This document shows, in pieces, positions 1 through 13,181 of a DNA stretch of 64,000 nucleotides. The DNA lies in the NCBI GenBank assembly GCA_013399855.1, contig VXAY01004345.1:145095-209094 (forward strand), written 5' to 3'. Numbering within the stretch: the first letter of the stretch is position 1; each line of letters starts with the position of its first letter. The position numbers and the translations under genes are program-made. This DNA is from Oxyruncus cristatus (Eukaryota; Chordata; Aves; Passeriformes; Cotingidae). The notes beneath the pieces were generated by a model. That model made no database searches, was not told the DNA's origin, and worked only from the letters and a program-made list of their open reading frames with translations.

Positions 1-576
1 GGGGGTCAAGGGCATCATACAAGAGAAAAAAAGGGATTATCCCACTCTATTCAGTGCTTGCCACACCACACTTGGAATACGGTCTTCAGTTTGTCTCCAC
101 AATACAAAAAAGATGTGGACAAGCTGAAGAAGGTCCAGAAAAGGGCCACAAAGATGGTCCAAGGACCAGGAAGCTGCCATAAGAGGAAAGGCTGAGAGAA
201 TTGCAGTTGTTAAGCCTCAAGAAAAGAAGGTCCCAGAGGAGACCTTATCACCACATTTCACTACTTAAAGGGTGGCTACGAAGAAGATGGAGCCTCCCTT
301 TTTACAAGGAGTCACATCAAAAAGACCAAGGGTAATGGGGACAAGTTACTCCTGGGGAGATTCCAATCAGACAAAAGAGCAAAGCTGGTCATAATGAGAA
401 CAACCAGCCACTGGAGTAATGTTCCTGGGGAAGTGGTGGATTCCTCAGTGCTGGATACTTGCATGATTCAGCTGAACAGGGTGCTGAGCCATCTTGTCTA
501 GACAGTGCTTTTGCCAAGAAAGGTTGAACCAGACGATCCCTGAGATCCCTTCTGACATGGGATTCTGTGATTCTAG
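1..576 (+). mobile_element. CR1 LINE fragment, 3' part
   Basis: Sense-orientation CR1 covering the end of ORF2 (LEYG-LQF, then QKRCG in a shifted frame) and the 3' UTR, ending at GGGATTCTGTGATTCTAG, the typical CR1 3' tail. Frame is broken; inactive. Continues left of the window. Confidence 0.85.
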
Positions 577-2829
577 TTTTCTTCCCCTTCCTGTTTTTCA
601 CACCCATTGTTGAGTCTGTGCTGGGTTCCCTGCCCTGCTGGGGACTTCACTGAGCACCTGGTGTGTGCCAAGGCTCTGAGTTACTGAATGTGGAGGGGAA
701 GGCAGAGGAACTGACCCCGCGGGGTGTTAGTGCCGAGGCCCCGTGAGCAGACACACCCTGCCACACCCTGCCACACCCTGCCAAGGACAGAGAGCCCCGC
801 TCAGCCACAGCCCTGCACATCCCAGGGTGAACCCACAGCACACAAGGCCCATGCAAGAGTCTGGGGTGCACATCAAGCGAGGGCAGGTATCCCACTGTCC
901 ACGATGGTCACAGCAGAGGAGGACTGACCTCTTTAATTGCCCACTCCTGTACACTAATGAAGCCCCAAGGGAGCAGCGGGAGGTGCCAGTGCCTCACCAC
1001 CTTCACAGGGAAGAATACTCAGTTCAGTATGGAATTTTGGCCCCCCACGCTCCTGAGCCAGGCTCAGCTGCTGTCCCAGGCAGGGCAGGGCTGCAGGAGG
1101 GACCTGCCACAGCCAGCAGCTCTTGCAACCCGAGAACAGCTGAGTCAGCCTTCACATGTGATAAACTGTTGATTCATGTTTTCAGTTTCTTTTGGTTCCA
1201 ATAAAAATGCAACTGTGGAGAAATCACGTGATGCCATACTCTCCCAGAAAAATCCCAGATGGATTTGTATCATTTGGAGTACAACTCATCCTTCTCCCTT
1301 ACTACCTAATTACCTTAAAACGTGCCTCCTCTTTTGTGCTCAGCATCAGCTCCTTCTAGAAATTCCCAGCAACTCCCAGAAGTTTCCATCAGTTGCCACT
1401 TCCTCAGGCAGGACATGATGGGCACAGCTTGTTCCTCGGGGCTGTTGGACGAGCTGCCAGTGGTGCCCATTTGTGGAGCACGTGCCAAGTACCTCGGAAG
1501 GTGTCCCAGACAAGTACTGTTGTTCTAATTTATTATGTTGCATGGGTTGCTGGAGCTCCATAAAGGAAGGCTTTATTTCCCCTTCACTGCCTAGAAGTCA
1601 GAATTACTTGGATCATTTCTTCCTATCGCTGGAGTTTGGGACATGAAAAGATGCTCCCCATGGCAGCTGGAAGGGTTATTACAGGGTTATAATAGTAAGA
1701 CTAAATTAAAGCTAAATTATATAAATAAGTCTAGGAAATATTGGCTGTAACACAACTGCAAACCCAAAGTGCTAGCTGCATTTCTTAAATAATCATAATT
1801 AAATCAACTACATATCCAATAGCAACTTATTAGGCTGTAGAGCAGGATTCATTTAGCAGGATGGTTCAAATTTTTATAAGTGCATTTTATAATACTTGGA
1901 TATCAGAGTCAAGCAGCTAAAATTATGACTGCTGTTAGGCTGCAATTAATTGGGTATGAAGCACTCTGCCCACTTCATTGTGTAAGCACAAGAACAAGCC
2001 AAAACTTTCCTGCCAATCTGCTTTATTTTTAGCCAAAAACTGAGTTTGTGATGAAGCAGTTTACTTGCAGTTGTTATTTGCATTCCAGGGAAGTTCCCTT
2101 GAAATATTTTTAATGTTCAGTGGGTTAAGTGCTGCTGCAGCTTTCGTGGCAAAAGTAAAATCCTTTAGTTTTGCCAGTTTTCTGGCACACGGGTACACGC
2201 TCGTGCCTTGCTTTGGGCTCAGTTGTTCCTTTCCCCTGAACATGCCAAAACAGCCCTCGCCAGCCCGTTTGCCACTCAGCTCTGCACGTCTCTGCTGCTT
2301 CACCCCAATTTATGGGAAGCAGTATTTTACATCCTGGTGACTCAAGGCTCTCACAGCACATCATAATTCCTTATTTATGGCACGGTGACCCTTTACCTGG
2401 CTACCCATCCCTGCAGACCTAAAGCCATCGTGCACACTCCTCAACACAGCTATGCTGGTTCCCGTGGTTGGGTTTGTTCCTTCAAACCACAGGGTTTATT
2501 CCCAGAATGTCTAATTTCTGCTTAATTCAGCCTCTGTGGCCAGGACCTGCAGCAGAGCTGGTGTGACAGTGAGGGGTTCTGCTGACCCGCTGTGGTAAAG
2601 GCACACACGAGGATCTCCAGCTCCCTGCATGCACTGAGTTATTTCTCATTCCCTAAGTGCCAGGTTTTCCAAGTTACACTGAAGCCATACAGGATTCGAT
2701 TACGTACTTGGAGATAACAGCAATAACAACCAGATCACGGGAGCAGGAATCAATGACCCAGCAGTGGTAACCATGTTTACCACCTCACCTGCCTCCTGCC
2801 AGCTCTCTGTGCTTTTATCATCATCAGAG
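577..2829. other. Intergenic, no gene recognised
   Basis: C-rich at 700-1150, then strongly AT-rich at 1660-2000 with TAAATTA-type runs. Open frames up to 153 codons here have no recognisable similarity. Confidence 0.6.
751..782. repeat. 10-bp tandem repeat, three copies
   Basis: Unit CCACACCCTG three times with one mismatch. Short intergenic minisatellite. Confidence 0.8.
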
Positions 2830-3115
2830 AGTCATAAACACAGACTGATTTGGGTCGGAGGGGACCTTAAAGCTCATCCAGTCCCACCCCCTGCCATGGC
2901 CAGGGACACCTTTCACTGGCCCAGGCTGCTCCAACCTGGCCTTGGACACTTCCAGGGATGGGACAGCCACAGCTTCTCTGGGCAGCTTGTGCCAGTGCTC
3001 CCCACCCTCCCAGGGAAGGGTTTCTTCTCAGTGTCCAATCCAACCCTCTCCTCTCTCAGTTTGAAGCCATTCCCCCTTGTCCTGTCACTACATTCCCTTG
3101 GCAAGAGACCCCTTC
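2830..3115 (-). mobile_element. CR1 LINE fragment
   Basis: Antisense CR1 3' region: 'gggaccttaaagctcatcc', 'ccatggccagggacacc' and 'ttggacacttccaggga' type segments. Boundaries approximate. Confidence 0.85.
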
Positions 3116-6100
3116 AACTTTTACATTTGCCATCAGCTTCAAACCAGCATTAAAGGTAACACAGAATACTGCTACTGTTTTTCTTCCTTTGTGTTCTAAT
3201 TTCCTTAGCAGGGTGTGTCCTCCAAGATCATAATACCAACAAAGGAAAGTTTCTGCTAACAGGGGCTGGGTCCTCAGGGCTGTCTGTGCACTGCAATGGA
3301 ACCCGTTCTTAGAAATGCCACTGCCAGGAGGAAACCAGACACGGTCACAAAGAGGTGTCCAAAGCAAACATGTCAACATTACAAGCCCTAACAAACAAAA
3401 AACTCACTTGAAAGCTACGATCCTTCCTGCTTGGCCATAATACAGCCACATTCTTGGGCTCACTCACCTTCATCAAGCTCAAAAGAGCCCGAGAGTCCCC
3501 AGTGCAGCTGCCACCAGTGCCCACCCTGCACCAGCAGCACCAGCCTGGCTCCTGCACTGGGGCCATGTGGCACATTGGGAAGGCAGAACTCAGCCTGGAC
3601 ATGCCCAGGGGCAAAAAACAGCTGCAAGGTCTGCCCAGAAATCCAGCCTTGCAGTCGAGTGTGTTTCTAAGGTGGTCTGGCAAGCCTGGCTTCACGTCTG
3701 CAACTGTCATGGGGATGTGGATGCTCCAGGCCACCCAAATGCCCTCCAATGGAAAGCAGGGCACAGGGAGAAGGGGGACAGGGTACCTCTGCCTTGACAT
3801 GAAGGAGACTCAGGACCAGGACTCCTACAGCCCAGAGTGTACAGCAAGCAGCAGTTACAGATACAACTCCCAATCCAAGAGCTTATCAATGCTCCACTTG
3901 TATTACATATAAAAATAGTCTTAACCACCAGGGATTTTTTTTCTTTTCCCCATCATGTTTCCAAGGCAAAAGAACAGCCATTATCAAGCAGGTTTGCTGA
4001 GTGCAACAGAGGAAAATCCTATCACTGAACACTCACATCGTCTTTTTTGTCTCTTGCTCCATGTAAGCTCTTAGTTCTAAACAAAGGAGGACAGGATAAA
4101 TTACAGAAGAAGATGTACTTCAACAAAGAGATCTATTTCTTTTTTCCTGAAACTGTCTTGATTCTGCTTATACTGGCTGGAAAACAGCATCTTCTGTTCT
4201 CCTCAAATAACAAACAAACCCCAAGCTAATGATGAGATTCCCATATCAAGGTCACGGGCCTGGCTTTGCTGTAGCATGCACTGAGTGCTGTACTCAGGGC
4301 AGACTCAAAACCTCATTTAAAATGGGCTAAGTATCAACAATTAAAATAATTTGCTGAACAGGAGAAAAAGCACTTAGGGAATGTTTTTCTCTCAAAAGAC
4401 AAGAGGAAAGTTGGAAAGCTTGTGGATTGTCTTGCTGTCCATGCCGAGGAAGCCGCAGTGCTGCAGCGGCAAAGCTCCTCTCCACAGGGGTGAAACCAGG
4501 ACTTTGCTCCATCTCGTTCGGGCTACACCCAAGCAGGAAGGAGGGTAGTTCAAAGGGAGAAGGGGTGGCTCACCACTGAAACCAGTCTGCAAAAATAAAA
4601 GTCATTTTCCAGCTGAGGAACTCACCTGGGGCGTCAGTACGTCACAACAGCAGCTGGGGCTCTGCACGGCCGACAGTGGCCGCTCCGCGCTGGGGATGCA
4701 GGCAGGGGCCTGACAACTCCTGAGTATCCAACCTCAACCTCCCCTGCTACACCCTGAGGCCATTGCCTCTTGTCCTACTACTTGTTACCTGGGAGAAGAG
4801 ACTGTCTCCAACAGTCTCCAACAGTCTCCAACCTCCTGTCAGGTATCTATTGATAGCAAGAAGGCTCCCCCTGAGCTTCCTTTTCTCCAGGCTGAGCCTC
4901 ACCAGATCCTTCAGCCTCTCGTCATCAGACTTGAGTTCCAGACTCTTCCTTCTCAGGACGTGCTCCAGCACCTTAAAGTTGTTCTTGTCATGTGGGGCCC
5001 AAAACTGAACCCAGGATTTGGGGTGTGGCCTCATCAGTGCCCAGCACAGGGCGACAGTCACTGCCCTGCTTTCTGCACAGCAGGAGCTGGGTTTATTTGC
5101 ACTGGATATTTCATATAAATTAAAGGTCTGGTGGAGCCAGCTCTTCCAAAGCTCCTTCACGTGCTGAGGGTCCTCTCATATTGATGCTTGTTATCATCAG
5201 GCTGTCCCACACTGCACTCTTATTAACCACAACACTTGTCCAGAGGAAGATGATGCAACGGCTGCATGGGAAGTGTCAGCTATTTTGTACAATGCTGTTT
5301 ACTGTTTCAGAAAAGAGACTTTTGGAATGGAATGGTCACTGCCATGTTTACTGACCTCCTCAAGAAGGCTTTTAGTTGTGCCTTTTCTTTCCTGTAAGGG
5401 AGGGAAAAATATCAGGATGGGAAAATTGGTGTGTGTTAGTGAAGAAGAGAAATTAAGCAGGACTGTTCCTGACCCAGGCTCCTCCTCTGCACCCGCTCTG
5501 GCTGCTCCCGGGGGCTGAACTCCAAGGGTTGAGCAGATAAGACAATCCATTTCTCTATCTAATCTCTGCTGCATTATCTCAGCACAAACACACAGCTGGT
5601 TTCTCCACTGCTCAGTTAAACTCCCCCAGAGGGAGCAGCAGCCACGGGGCTGCCTGGGGTACAAACAGGGCTGGGGGAGCTGGTCCATCCTCCACTGGCA
5701 TTGCTGGCAGACATGGCACTGCTCTCTCAGGAAAGGAATTTGGACCCATGCAAATAACTCATTTGGAATTAAAAAGTGTGCCTGCTTTCTCTTCTGCAGT
5801 TTGGAGTTATCCTTTTCAGATAAGCGGCGTAGAACCAGCTCAGCTTAATCAGCTCCAGCCATCTCCACCATCACTGACCTCATGCCACGACCACACTACC
5901 TCACACATCAGCAAAGAAAGGACTGCAGCAGGGTTTGGGCCACTGAGGACAAACATTCCTGCAGCATCTTACGGGGTTGGTCCAGACAGGCAAGGATGGT
6001 GACAGTCTAATAATTAAGGCACATTGACACCATGTTAAAACCAATTTCCTGCTTTCAGAAAGGTCCGTTCAGTGCTTCCTGTCAGGGGTGTCACTGTCTA

Positions 6101-6116
6101 AATAACGATGTGCGGG
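3116..6116. other. Intergenic, one CR1 copy, no gene recognised
   Basis: Apart from the CR1 copy at 4720-5070, I see no conserved domain, splice-consistent exon or RNA gene. Confidence 0.6.
4720..5070 (-). mobile_element. CR1 LINE fragment, ORF2 end
   Basis: Antisense CR1. The minus strand encodes decayed ORF2 pieces (VQFWAPHDKNNFKVLEHVLR). Includes an internal triplication of a 10-bp unit (agtctccaac) at about 4803-4833. Confidence 0.8.
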
Positions 6117-6186
6117 TAATTAGCAGGCTGTAATTAGCAGGCTGTAATTAGCAGGCTGTAATTAGCAGGCTGTAATTAGCAGGCTG
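6117..6186. repeat. Perfect 14-bp tandem repeat, five copies
   Basis: Unit TAATTAGCAGGCTG repeated five times without change. Each unit has a TAATTA core, the binding motif of many homeodomain proteins. In intergenic DNA. Confidence 0.95.
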
Positions 6187-9100
6187 CCCAGGCCCGCACA
6201 CGGGATGCTGGCAGGACCGTGCAGCCTGTCCCTCAGCACCTCGGCTCAGCAGGACTGGGGGAAGCCCAGGGCCAGTGCATCTCTAATTCCCAAGGCTTGC
6301 AGCCCACAGTCCCCAGGAAGGAGTGATGTTTGTTAATCCTGGTTGTTAATCCTGCAGGACCTGGAGGTGCCCATGTTTCAGTAATCCTGCAGGTAAATGC
6401 TTTAGGTGGTGGCCAGAATAAAACTAAAGCTTTTCAACAGGTTGTGAGAAACCCAGACAACAGAAGGCAGAAGCTGAAAGTTTGTCACCTCCAAATCTCC
6501 CTGTTCTGTACCTGCCACCATCAGATGGTGCAAAGGCAAAAAGCTGTTTCATCTGTGGAGCCATGAGCAGACAAAGCCGCTGAGCCACGTCCAGGGGTCA
6601 GCAGCCACCTCTGATTCACCCAACACTGTGCTAGGAGAATACGGTATTTAAGCCGATTCCTTTCCTGTAACAGACTGGGAGAACTGGTTTTGCAGCCCTT
6701 AGGTCACACTAATTTGCTGATGGAAAACAAGGTGCTTGTTAGGGAAAGCCAGTAAGTGGGCTTTATTCAGCTTAATCATTGTGTTAGTTGTAGGAGATGA
6801 GCACTATTTAAGTTGTATAACTACTACACAATCTCCTTAAGTAGGGTTCACTGAAAACAAGAGTTTCTCATCCATGAAACCACTTTTTCTTCAACAGCAG
6901 GTGAAAGTCCCTTCCAACAGCCGACAAAGGCAAAGAGATGGGAGAAGCTGCCCCGAGGCTCTTCACCACAACCACTAAGGTCAATAAAGTCACACAAGGC
7001 ATTCCCTTTTCTCCAGGGTCATGGTCTCAGCTGGGAGAGGCTTATTTGGGCAAAATGAGTGTAAGTTGTGGACACATTTTCCTAAAACTGATGCAAAGGC
7101 TCTATAAGGCAAAGGGGACTGTCTCAAGTCACTGAGCACTTTTACCAGCAGCTTAACTCCCCTCAGGTGAGGACACCCCACATTTCCTTTGCCTGTTTCT
7201 TCAATCAAATCCACCTGAGTTTCTCACCATACCCAGTCCACTTCTGCTCTCCTGCAGGCCCCTCTTCTGCATCTCTCTCCTACAAATAACCCCTTCCAGG
7301 TTCCTCCTGTCTCCCAGGCACCAGAGCTCTGCCTGCATTCGGTGTCCAGCGATTTCCCCGCAGTGTTCCAAGCACCCCTGTATTGAGAAACACGGAGTGT
7401 TTAAACAGCATGACTGACTTTGCTGTTTTGAAGCTGCTGAGGCTGAGCTGGCTCCAGGACAGGGCTGTATCTGGCACACGTCCCTGGCTGCTCTGAAGAG
7501 ATAAGTGCAGCTGCTGCAGCAGCTCGAGATGGGACAGGAAAGGGTGGGATGGGTGTCAGAGAGAGAACAAGCCACGACAAACATGAGGCAGGAGACTGAA
7601 ACTCCTGATGAACCAGAGCCACTGACAAGGGACTGCAGACCTCCAGGGCCATGAAGGACAGAAAGCCCCCCAGAGCTGCCTGGCACATGTTATGAGTCCC
7701 AGAGTGACAGCAGGGGGTTCGGGCCCCAAGGGTAAGAAAGTCCTTGTGGGCCCAAGCTTGGCAAGGGTTTAGGGAGGATGGCATAGACTCCCTTGTGCCT
7801 GTCAGACAGCACAGCTATTGTGTACAGCAGATATTGGGATTAAATAGAAACACAGAAACACTCTGTCGAGAAAGAGGGACAACTGCCAGCTGGTGAGAGA
7901 AAAGGAGGTGAGTAAAATGAAGTGTAGAGAAGGGCAAAGGGGCTGGCAGCAAACCACATGTCATCCATGCACTCAAAGCAAAGCTCTGCCACAGGATTTT
8001 GATCTCAGAATGGTAAAACAAATCAAAACTTAGACAGTTCTGCTAGGACCAGCAGCTCTCTACCCTCAACCTCAGATGCTCCTCCAAAATCTCTTAAAGC
8101 TGTTGCTCCTTTCCCAGGGCTCCTCAGGATCTGGAAGCTCTTCAGAGTGCCTAAGTCCCCTTCAAGCAGCAAATGTTTGGCACTCTGAGCTGAGCCCCTC
8201 CTTCTTACCCCTCCAGATGCAGATGTGGAGGCTGCCCTGAAGTGTCAGGTGATGGCAGGGGTCTCCAAGCTCTGAGAGCACATGGAGTGTGTGACTGTGG
8301 GGCCTCCTTGGCTGCACTTTGAGCATCTTCTCTGAACCTCACCCGACATCTCCACAGGCTCCATATCCTCACCCCTGCCCCAGGCTCTCGGAGACTCCTT
8401 CCCATGGGAGCTGGCACTGCTAATCACCCTGGGGGATGGAAGGAGGCAGGAGAGGAGCGTGCATGGCCCCTGGTCCACATCACCCTGGAGCAGTGCTGGT
8501 GTGCCCAGGGCTGGCTCTCATTCCTGCAGACAGCTGACTGCGTTCACCTTCCGGGCAGTGTAAGGGCAGCATCACAGTGGTGGTCACTCCTGTCTTGTCT
8601 GGAGTGGACATTCCCCACTGCCATGGCCAGGAGGGATGGCAGCACAGGGGCTGGGACAGCAGGGAGCCCCTGCAGCCACCAGCGAGCCACCAGCACTTGC
8701 AGAGACAGTGCAGAATAAGGCAACCCAGGATGGAGCCCAGCAAGGGATGCAACAATCCGTGCTGCCACCCAGGACTCCTCCCAGCCTGCCAGGAGCTGCT
8801 CTGGGGCAGCTCCTCCAGCCAGCACCCAGGGCCACCAGCAGGTCCCATGGGTGCCACTGCCCTCTGCAGTCCCCAGAGGAACACACAGCTCACCTCCACA
8901 CAGGATGTCCCTTCTGTCCTCTCCTTCCAGCCTCTCCTCCTGTGAGCTTCCCTACGAAATTCCAGTCCAGAAGGTAAGTCATCCAAGGAAAAGCATTTAC
9001 TCACAGTGAGAACATCAGAAGCAGCACTGGGGGCAAGGAAGGTCCCTCTCCTGTGCATTGTCCCACCTGGGAACTCCCCAACAGAGCTGTGGTTCTTGCA

Positions 9101-11402
9101 GAAGATGCCAAGAAAGGGCCAGAAGCTTGAGCAGAGAGTGTGTTGTCCCACACCAATCCTTCCTCCTGTGTCCTTCTGCAACCTCCCACCTTCCAGCAGC
9201 CCCGAGAACGCAGCCAAAGGTGTCCTGCACAGCCGAGAGCAGAGCTGTGCCCATGTGCTGCCTTTGGTCGGGCAGTCTGGGGCACACCTGGCTCTGCACA
9301 GACACCTCGGGCTGAACAGGCTCCTTGAAGCTGATCACAGTCAGCGAAGACTCGGTCAGTGGAGCATAACACACCGGGCTTGAGCTGAACTGGGCGCCCA
9401 AGCAGTCGAGGTGGGGAGGCAGAGAGCAGCACTGGGAGGGGACAGCTGAGGGCAACAGCTTCAGCAACTCACATAAACATCTGTGAAGCTTTCTAGACTG
9501 CTGAGACATGGCTGGGTCAGGATCTGGGCAGGGCAGAGGGCAGGGAGTGACAGCCCAGAGTGAGCCAGCACTTCTGCAGCCACCCATGGAGATGCATCGC
9601 TCCAGAGGCAGAGCCTGTGAGCTGTCAGGACACAGCCAGAGCCCCTGCTCCTCCCCAGCCTGCATGGAGGGTCCAGGAGAAATCCCCAAGGAGTCTGCTG
9701 GCTGCAGGGGACTTGTTTAGGAGGCATCTGGGGAAGCACCCTCACTCCAACCCAGCCTGGCACTGCTGCCCGGCCCCCTCGCAGGCTGCCAAGGATGGAG
9801 CTTGGCCAGAGCACACTGGCCATGCTGCTGTACTAGCAGCTGTGATTTGGAACAAACACTTCTGCTTTGAAGGCTTTTCTCAGTAACCCAGTCAGATCAT
9901 TACACATAAAATCTCCACCTCAATGCAAGAAGCAGAAATAGAGCCAGGTTTACGTGTGTATTAGCACACACACAGAGCAGTATTTGCTTTGTAGCAGCAA
10001 GTTAATCACAAAGGCAGTCTAGTCTGTGGCTTGTTTGCAAAACAGCAGAAGATAAGAAAGGGCATCTGTGCTGAGGGTGCTGGCACCTGGGTGCTTGTGA
10101 CACAGCTGGGACTGTGTCAAATAGAGACTAATACCAGCCACAATGCCAAAGCTTCCAGTACCATAAACTGGTGCCAGTGCTCTAGACCTGATAAGCTGAA
10201 CAGGAGCCCATGGGCCAAACTCATCCAGTGTTTCCTGGTGTCACAGCTCATACACTTTTCTCAGTGGTGAATTTGTGTCTTAAGGTACAGGACCATAATG
10301 GGCTCAGGCACCTTGGGAGCAACACTTTGATGGAGAAACAACAGAATCATGATCACAAACTCAGACTCTGAACACTGAAATCCCCCAACTTACATAGTTG
10401 CAAGAGATCCTTACTGAGGCAACACAAATGTGCCTGTGCTGTCCCTCAGTCTTCCCTGCAGCAGCCAAAGGGTGCTCCCTCAGTTTCTCTGAACTGCCCA
10501 AGCGTGGTGTTCTCCCAGCACCCATTTTTCATTGCTCCAGCCACCCTTTGCAGGGGAAGCTAAAGGGTGTTACTTGCTCTTCACTAACTTAGAGGGCGGC
10601 TGGAGGAAAGGCAAGTCCTGGGCATGGCCTCAGCTGTTACCTATCGAGGGCTCTGTTCTCAAAGGGAAAACAAAGACCAACAGCTGTTGCTAGAGGAACA
10701 CACTGAATTTCATCTGCCAAGGCAAGGGTAAAGCCTGGGGCGCTCAGCTCCACAGCAGCTACCTCCAGGGGCCCCTGTCCTCCATCCTCAGCAACCGCTA
10801 GTCTAGTCTTAGTGCAGGCCCAGCCTTACCCCAGCTCACACAATTCCACTGGTCTCCACTAAATCCACATTTATTTCACACCCTCTTCAGGTTCCTGACC
10901 TTGGTCTAGTCTTCCTACTCTGGCTCCAACCAGCAGCAGCACGTACCAGAGCTACAGTAAATACTCGACTTGAGATAGAACAGAAGGAAATTAAGCTTAT
11001 CGTTTATTACAATTTGTGCAAATCAGCTTATACTTGGGCAATAGATCTTTACAAAATCTCTTCTCCCTTCCCAGATATAAATTCCTTGCTGGAGCTGAGA
11101 GGGCAGTGCTGCTCCAAGGAAAGGTCACCAGAACTATGTTCATCTGAGAGCCAAGGGTCAGTCCTTGCTTCCCGCTTGGCTGGAAGAAAATAAATGAGTA
11201 CAGAAAGGAAAGCCAGGCTGAGGCTGACATCCAGGACATCCTGACATTTTCAGCTCAAACAACTGAAGTTGGCAGAGTTATAAGCAACTGGAAACTCGGA
11301 GATAGGAACTTGCAGTGGGATAAACTGAACAATCAGAGTACTGAGCAGCAGCCAGAGACCTGCAGTTCAGGGAATACATGCACCAAAGAGCCCCCAGACA
11401 GA
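6187..11402. other. Intergenic, GC-moderate, no gene recognised
   Basis: GC-richer at 7200-9800, where several long chance frames occur (up to 245 codons) with no domain similarity. A non-coding exon of a transcript from the CpG island cannot be excluded. Confidence 0.5.
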
Positions 11403-11590
11403 ATCACGGAGCCATTACATGATTTGGGTTGGAAGGGACCTTAAAGCTCACCCAGTTCCACCCCCTGCCATGGGCAGGGACACCTTCCACTAGCCCAGGT
11501 TGCTCCAAACCGCATCCAACCCGGCCTTGGACATTTCCAGGGATGGGGCAGCCACAGCTGCTCTGGGCAACCTGTGCCAGTGTTTTAATA
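11403..11590 (-). mobile_element. CR1 LINE fragment
   Basis: Antisense CR1 3' end ('tttgggttggaagggacc' and on). It stops about 50 bp before the CpG island. Confidence 0.85.
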
Positions 11591-11639
11591 CCTCTAAGCG
11601 ATAATTATATGTGAAGGTCAGACTTGCAGAGGCTTCAAC

Positions 11640-12215
11640 GGCATCTCGCAACACGGAGCCCGAGGGCGCAGGACCCGGCGGGATCCCGGAGCGGGGCGGA
11701 CGGAGTTGTACCCCCGGCTCACCCCCGGACGGGCGGGGACCGCTCCCGACCGCACCTGCCCGCGGAGGGCGAGGAGGAGAAGGAGGAGGAGGGAGCGCCA
11801 AGGGACCGGGACGGGACCCGGCGGAGCTGCTGCTCCATCCCCGCTGCCAGACCCGCCGGCCCCCCCCGCCCAGGGAGCCCTTCCCGGGCCATCCCGGCCC
11901 CGCTCCCTCCCGGCCCGGCCCCTCTCTCCCTCTTACCTCCCCCGGCGCCCCCAGCCCGCTCCGGCCGCGGCCCCGCTCCGTGTGACAGCGCCCGGCGCTT
12001 TCGCTTTCCCTTTCCCGGCGAAGGAGGGGCGGCCCCGGCTCCCGGCCGCCCCCGGGGAAGGGGCTGGGGGAGCCGGGCGGGGGAAGCCCGGGGGGACCGG
12101 CGGGATGCCCGGGCTGCGGGCAAAGCCACTTCCCCAGCCCGCGGCTCGCAGCGAGTTCGGCCCTTCTGCGGGCGCCCCGGCGGGATGCTCCCCTCACCTG
12201 CAGCACGACAGGTGA
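11640..12215. promoter_or_regulatory. CpG island, orphan promoter candidate
   Basis: Sharp rise to very high GC with dense CpG and GGGCGG-type boxes between AT-richer flanks. It is about 5.6 kb beyond the SLC22A5 stop codon and 1.8 kb beyond its distal poly(A) signal, so it is not a promoter of either transporter. Splice-donor-like CAG|GTGAGG faces left (minus strand, intron from 12197 down) and ACAG|GTGAAG faces right (plus strand, intron from 12212). In human, IRF1 and its antisense RNA lie beyond SLC22A5, but no IRF1 coding exon was found here. Transcript identity unknown. Confidence 0.6.
11998..12014 (-). promoter_or_regulatory. ISRE/IRF-element-like triple GAAANN site
   Basis: The minus strand reads GAAAGGGAAAGCGAAAG: three GAAA cores at exact 6-bp spacing, the arrangement bound by IRF-family factors. 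It sits within the CpG island. Function is inferred. Confidence 0.55.
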
Positions 12216-13181
12216 AGAGGAACTTCAGCTCGTCACCGAGAGGACCGGAGGGCTTTAACAGACGTGCAGATGTGGTATTTGGGACGTGGTTTGGTGGTGG
12301 GCTTGGCCGTGCTGGGCTAACAGCTGGACGGGATGATTTCAGAGGGCATTTCCCACCTAAACGATTCTATGAGCCCCTGTAGCTCCCACATGGTGATTTA
12401 CCTCCTGAAGGAGAAGCACTTGGGATAAATGGGAGGGACTTTCTTCATGGGAAAACAGGCAACAGGAGAGCTCTCTCTGAGCCAACCCAACTGTGAGCAG
12501 CAGCTACATGGACTCTGGTGGCTTGAATAAAGCTATTGGAGCTCTAAGAGTTCTGATGGCTAAGGACAATTAATGAATAAATCAAAAGGAAATTAACTCG
12601 GTCTGCCCCAGGGGAAAAGAACCCTCCAGGTGGTCACAATTAAGATGCCTCAGGAAGCCTCACTCTAGCCAGGATCTGACAGAGTTTTCCAACACCAGCG
12701 CAGCCAAGGGGAGAAGGGCTGGGGCTCCCAGGAGCACTTGGCAGGAAGGAGGAACCTCCTCAGCTGGTCTGCGGTGCCCCTCCTGCACAGCTGCTTTCTC
12801 CAAGAGGCAGCTGCTGCTATCAGGAATTCTCACTCACTGACTGCAGGTTTTAAAGGTACTTTCTTCAGGAATTTAATCAGTTACCTGGTGTTCTTGGGCA
12901 GCTGCTGCTTATCAGTCATATTATTTACCTTGCCTCAAAGTAAAGCTGATGTAGGAGCCAGCAGCAGGGGCACTTGCTGTTTGTCAGAGGCAGGTGATGG
13001 AGGTAAGGCCTGCTGGCTTAAGATGTCAAGGATTACAGTTCAAGTGAGGCAGAAAGACTGCCTCCCTGCAGCTAAGGACATCCATCTCCAGAAACTGCTG
13101 GCTCTGCAATGACTCCAGATCTAAGAAAAAACACAGGGCACGGGCTGAGAAAAGCACCAGGGGTTTTACCTGAAACTACAG
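12216..13181. other. Downstream flank of CpG island, no gene recognised
   Basis: No domain-coding frame or clear exon. IRF1 DNA-binding-domain coding sequence was sought and not seen. Confidence 0.5.

Noticed and set aside
8480..9217. 245-codon open frame on the minus strand
   Set aside because: Low-complexity, Cys/Trp/Gly-rich translation in GC-rich DNA, with equally long frames on the other strand and no domain similarity.
11490..12382. Open frames of 238-252 codons in the CpG island
   Set aside because: Stop codons are rare in very GC-rich DNA; the products are Pro/Arg/Gly repeats and one runs into a CR1 fragment.
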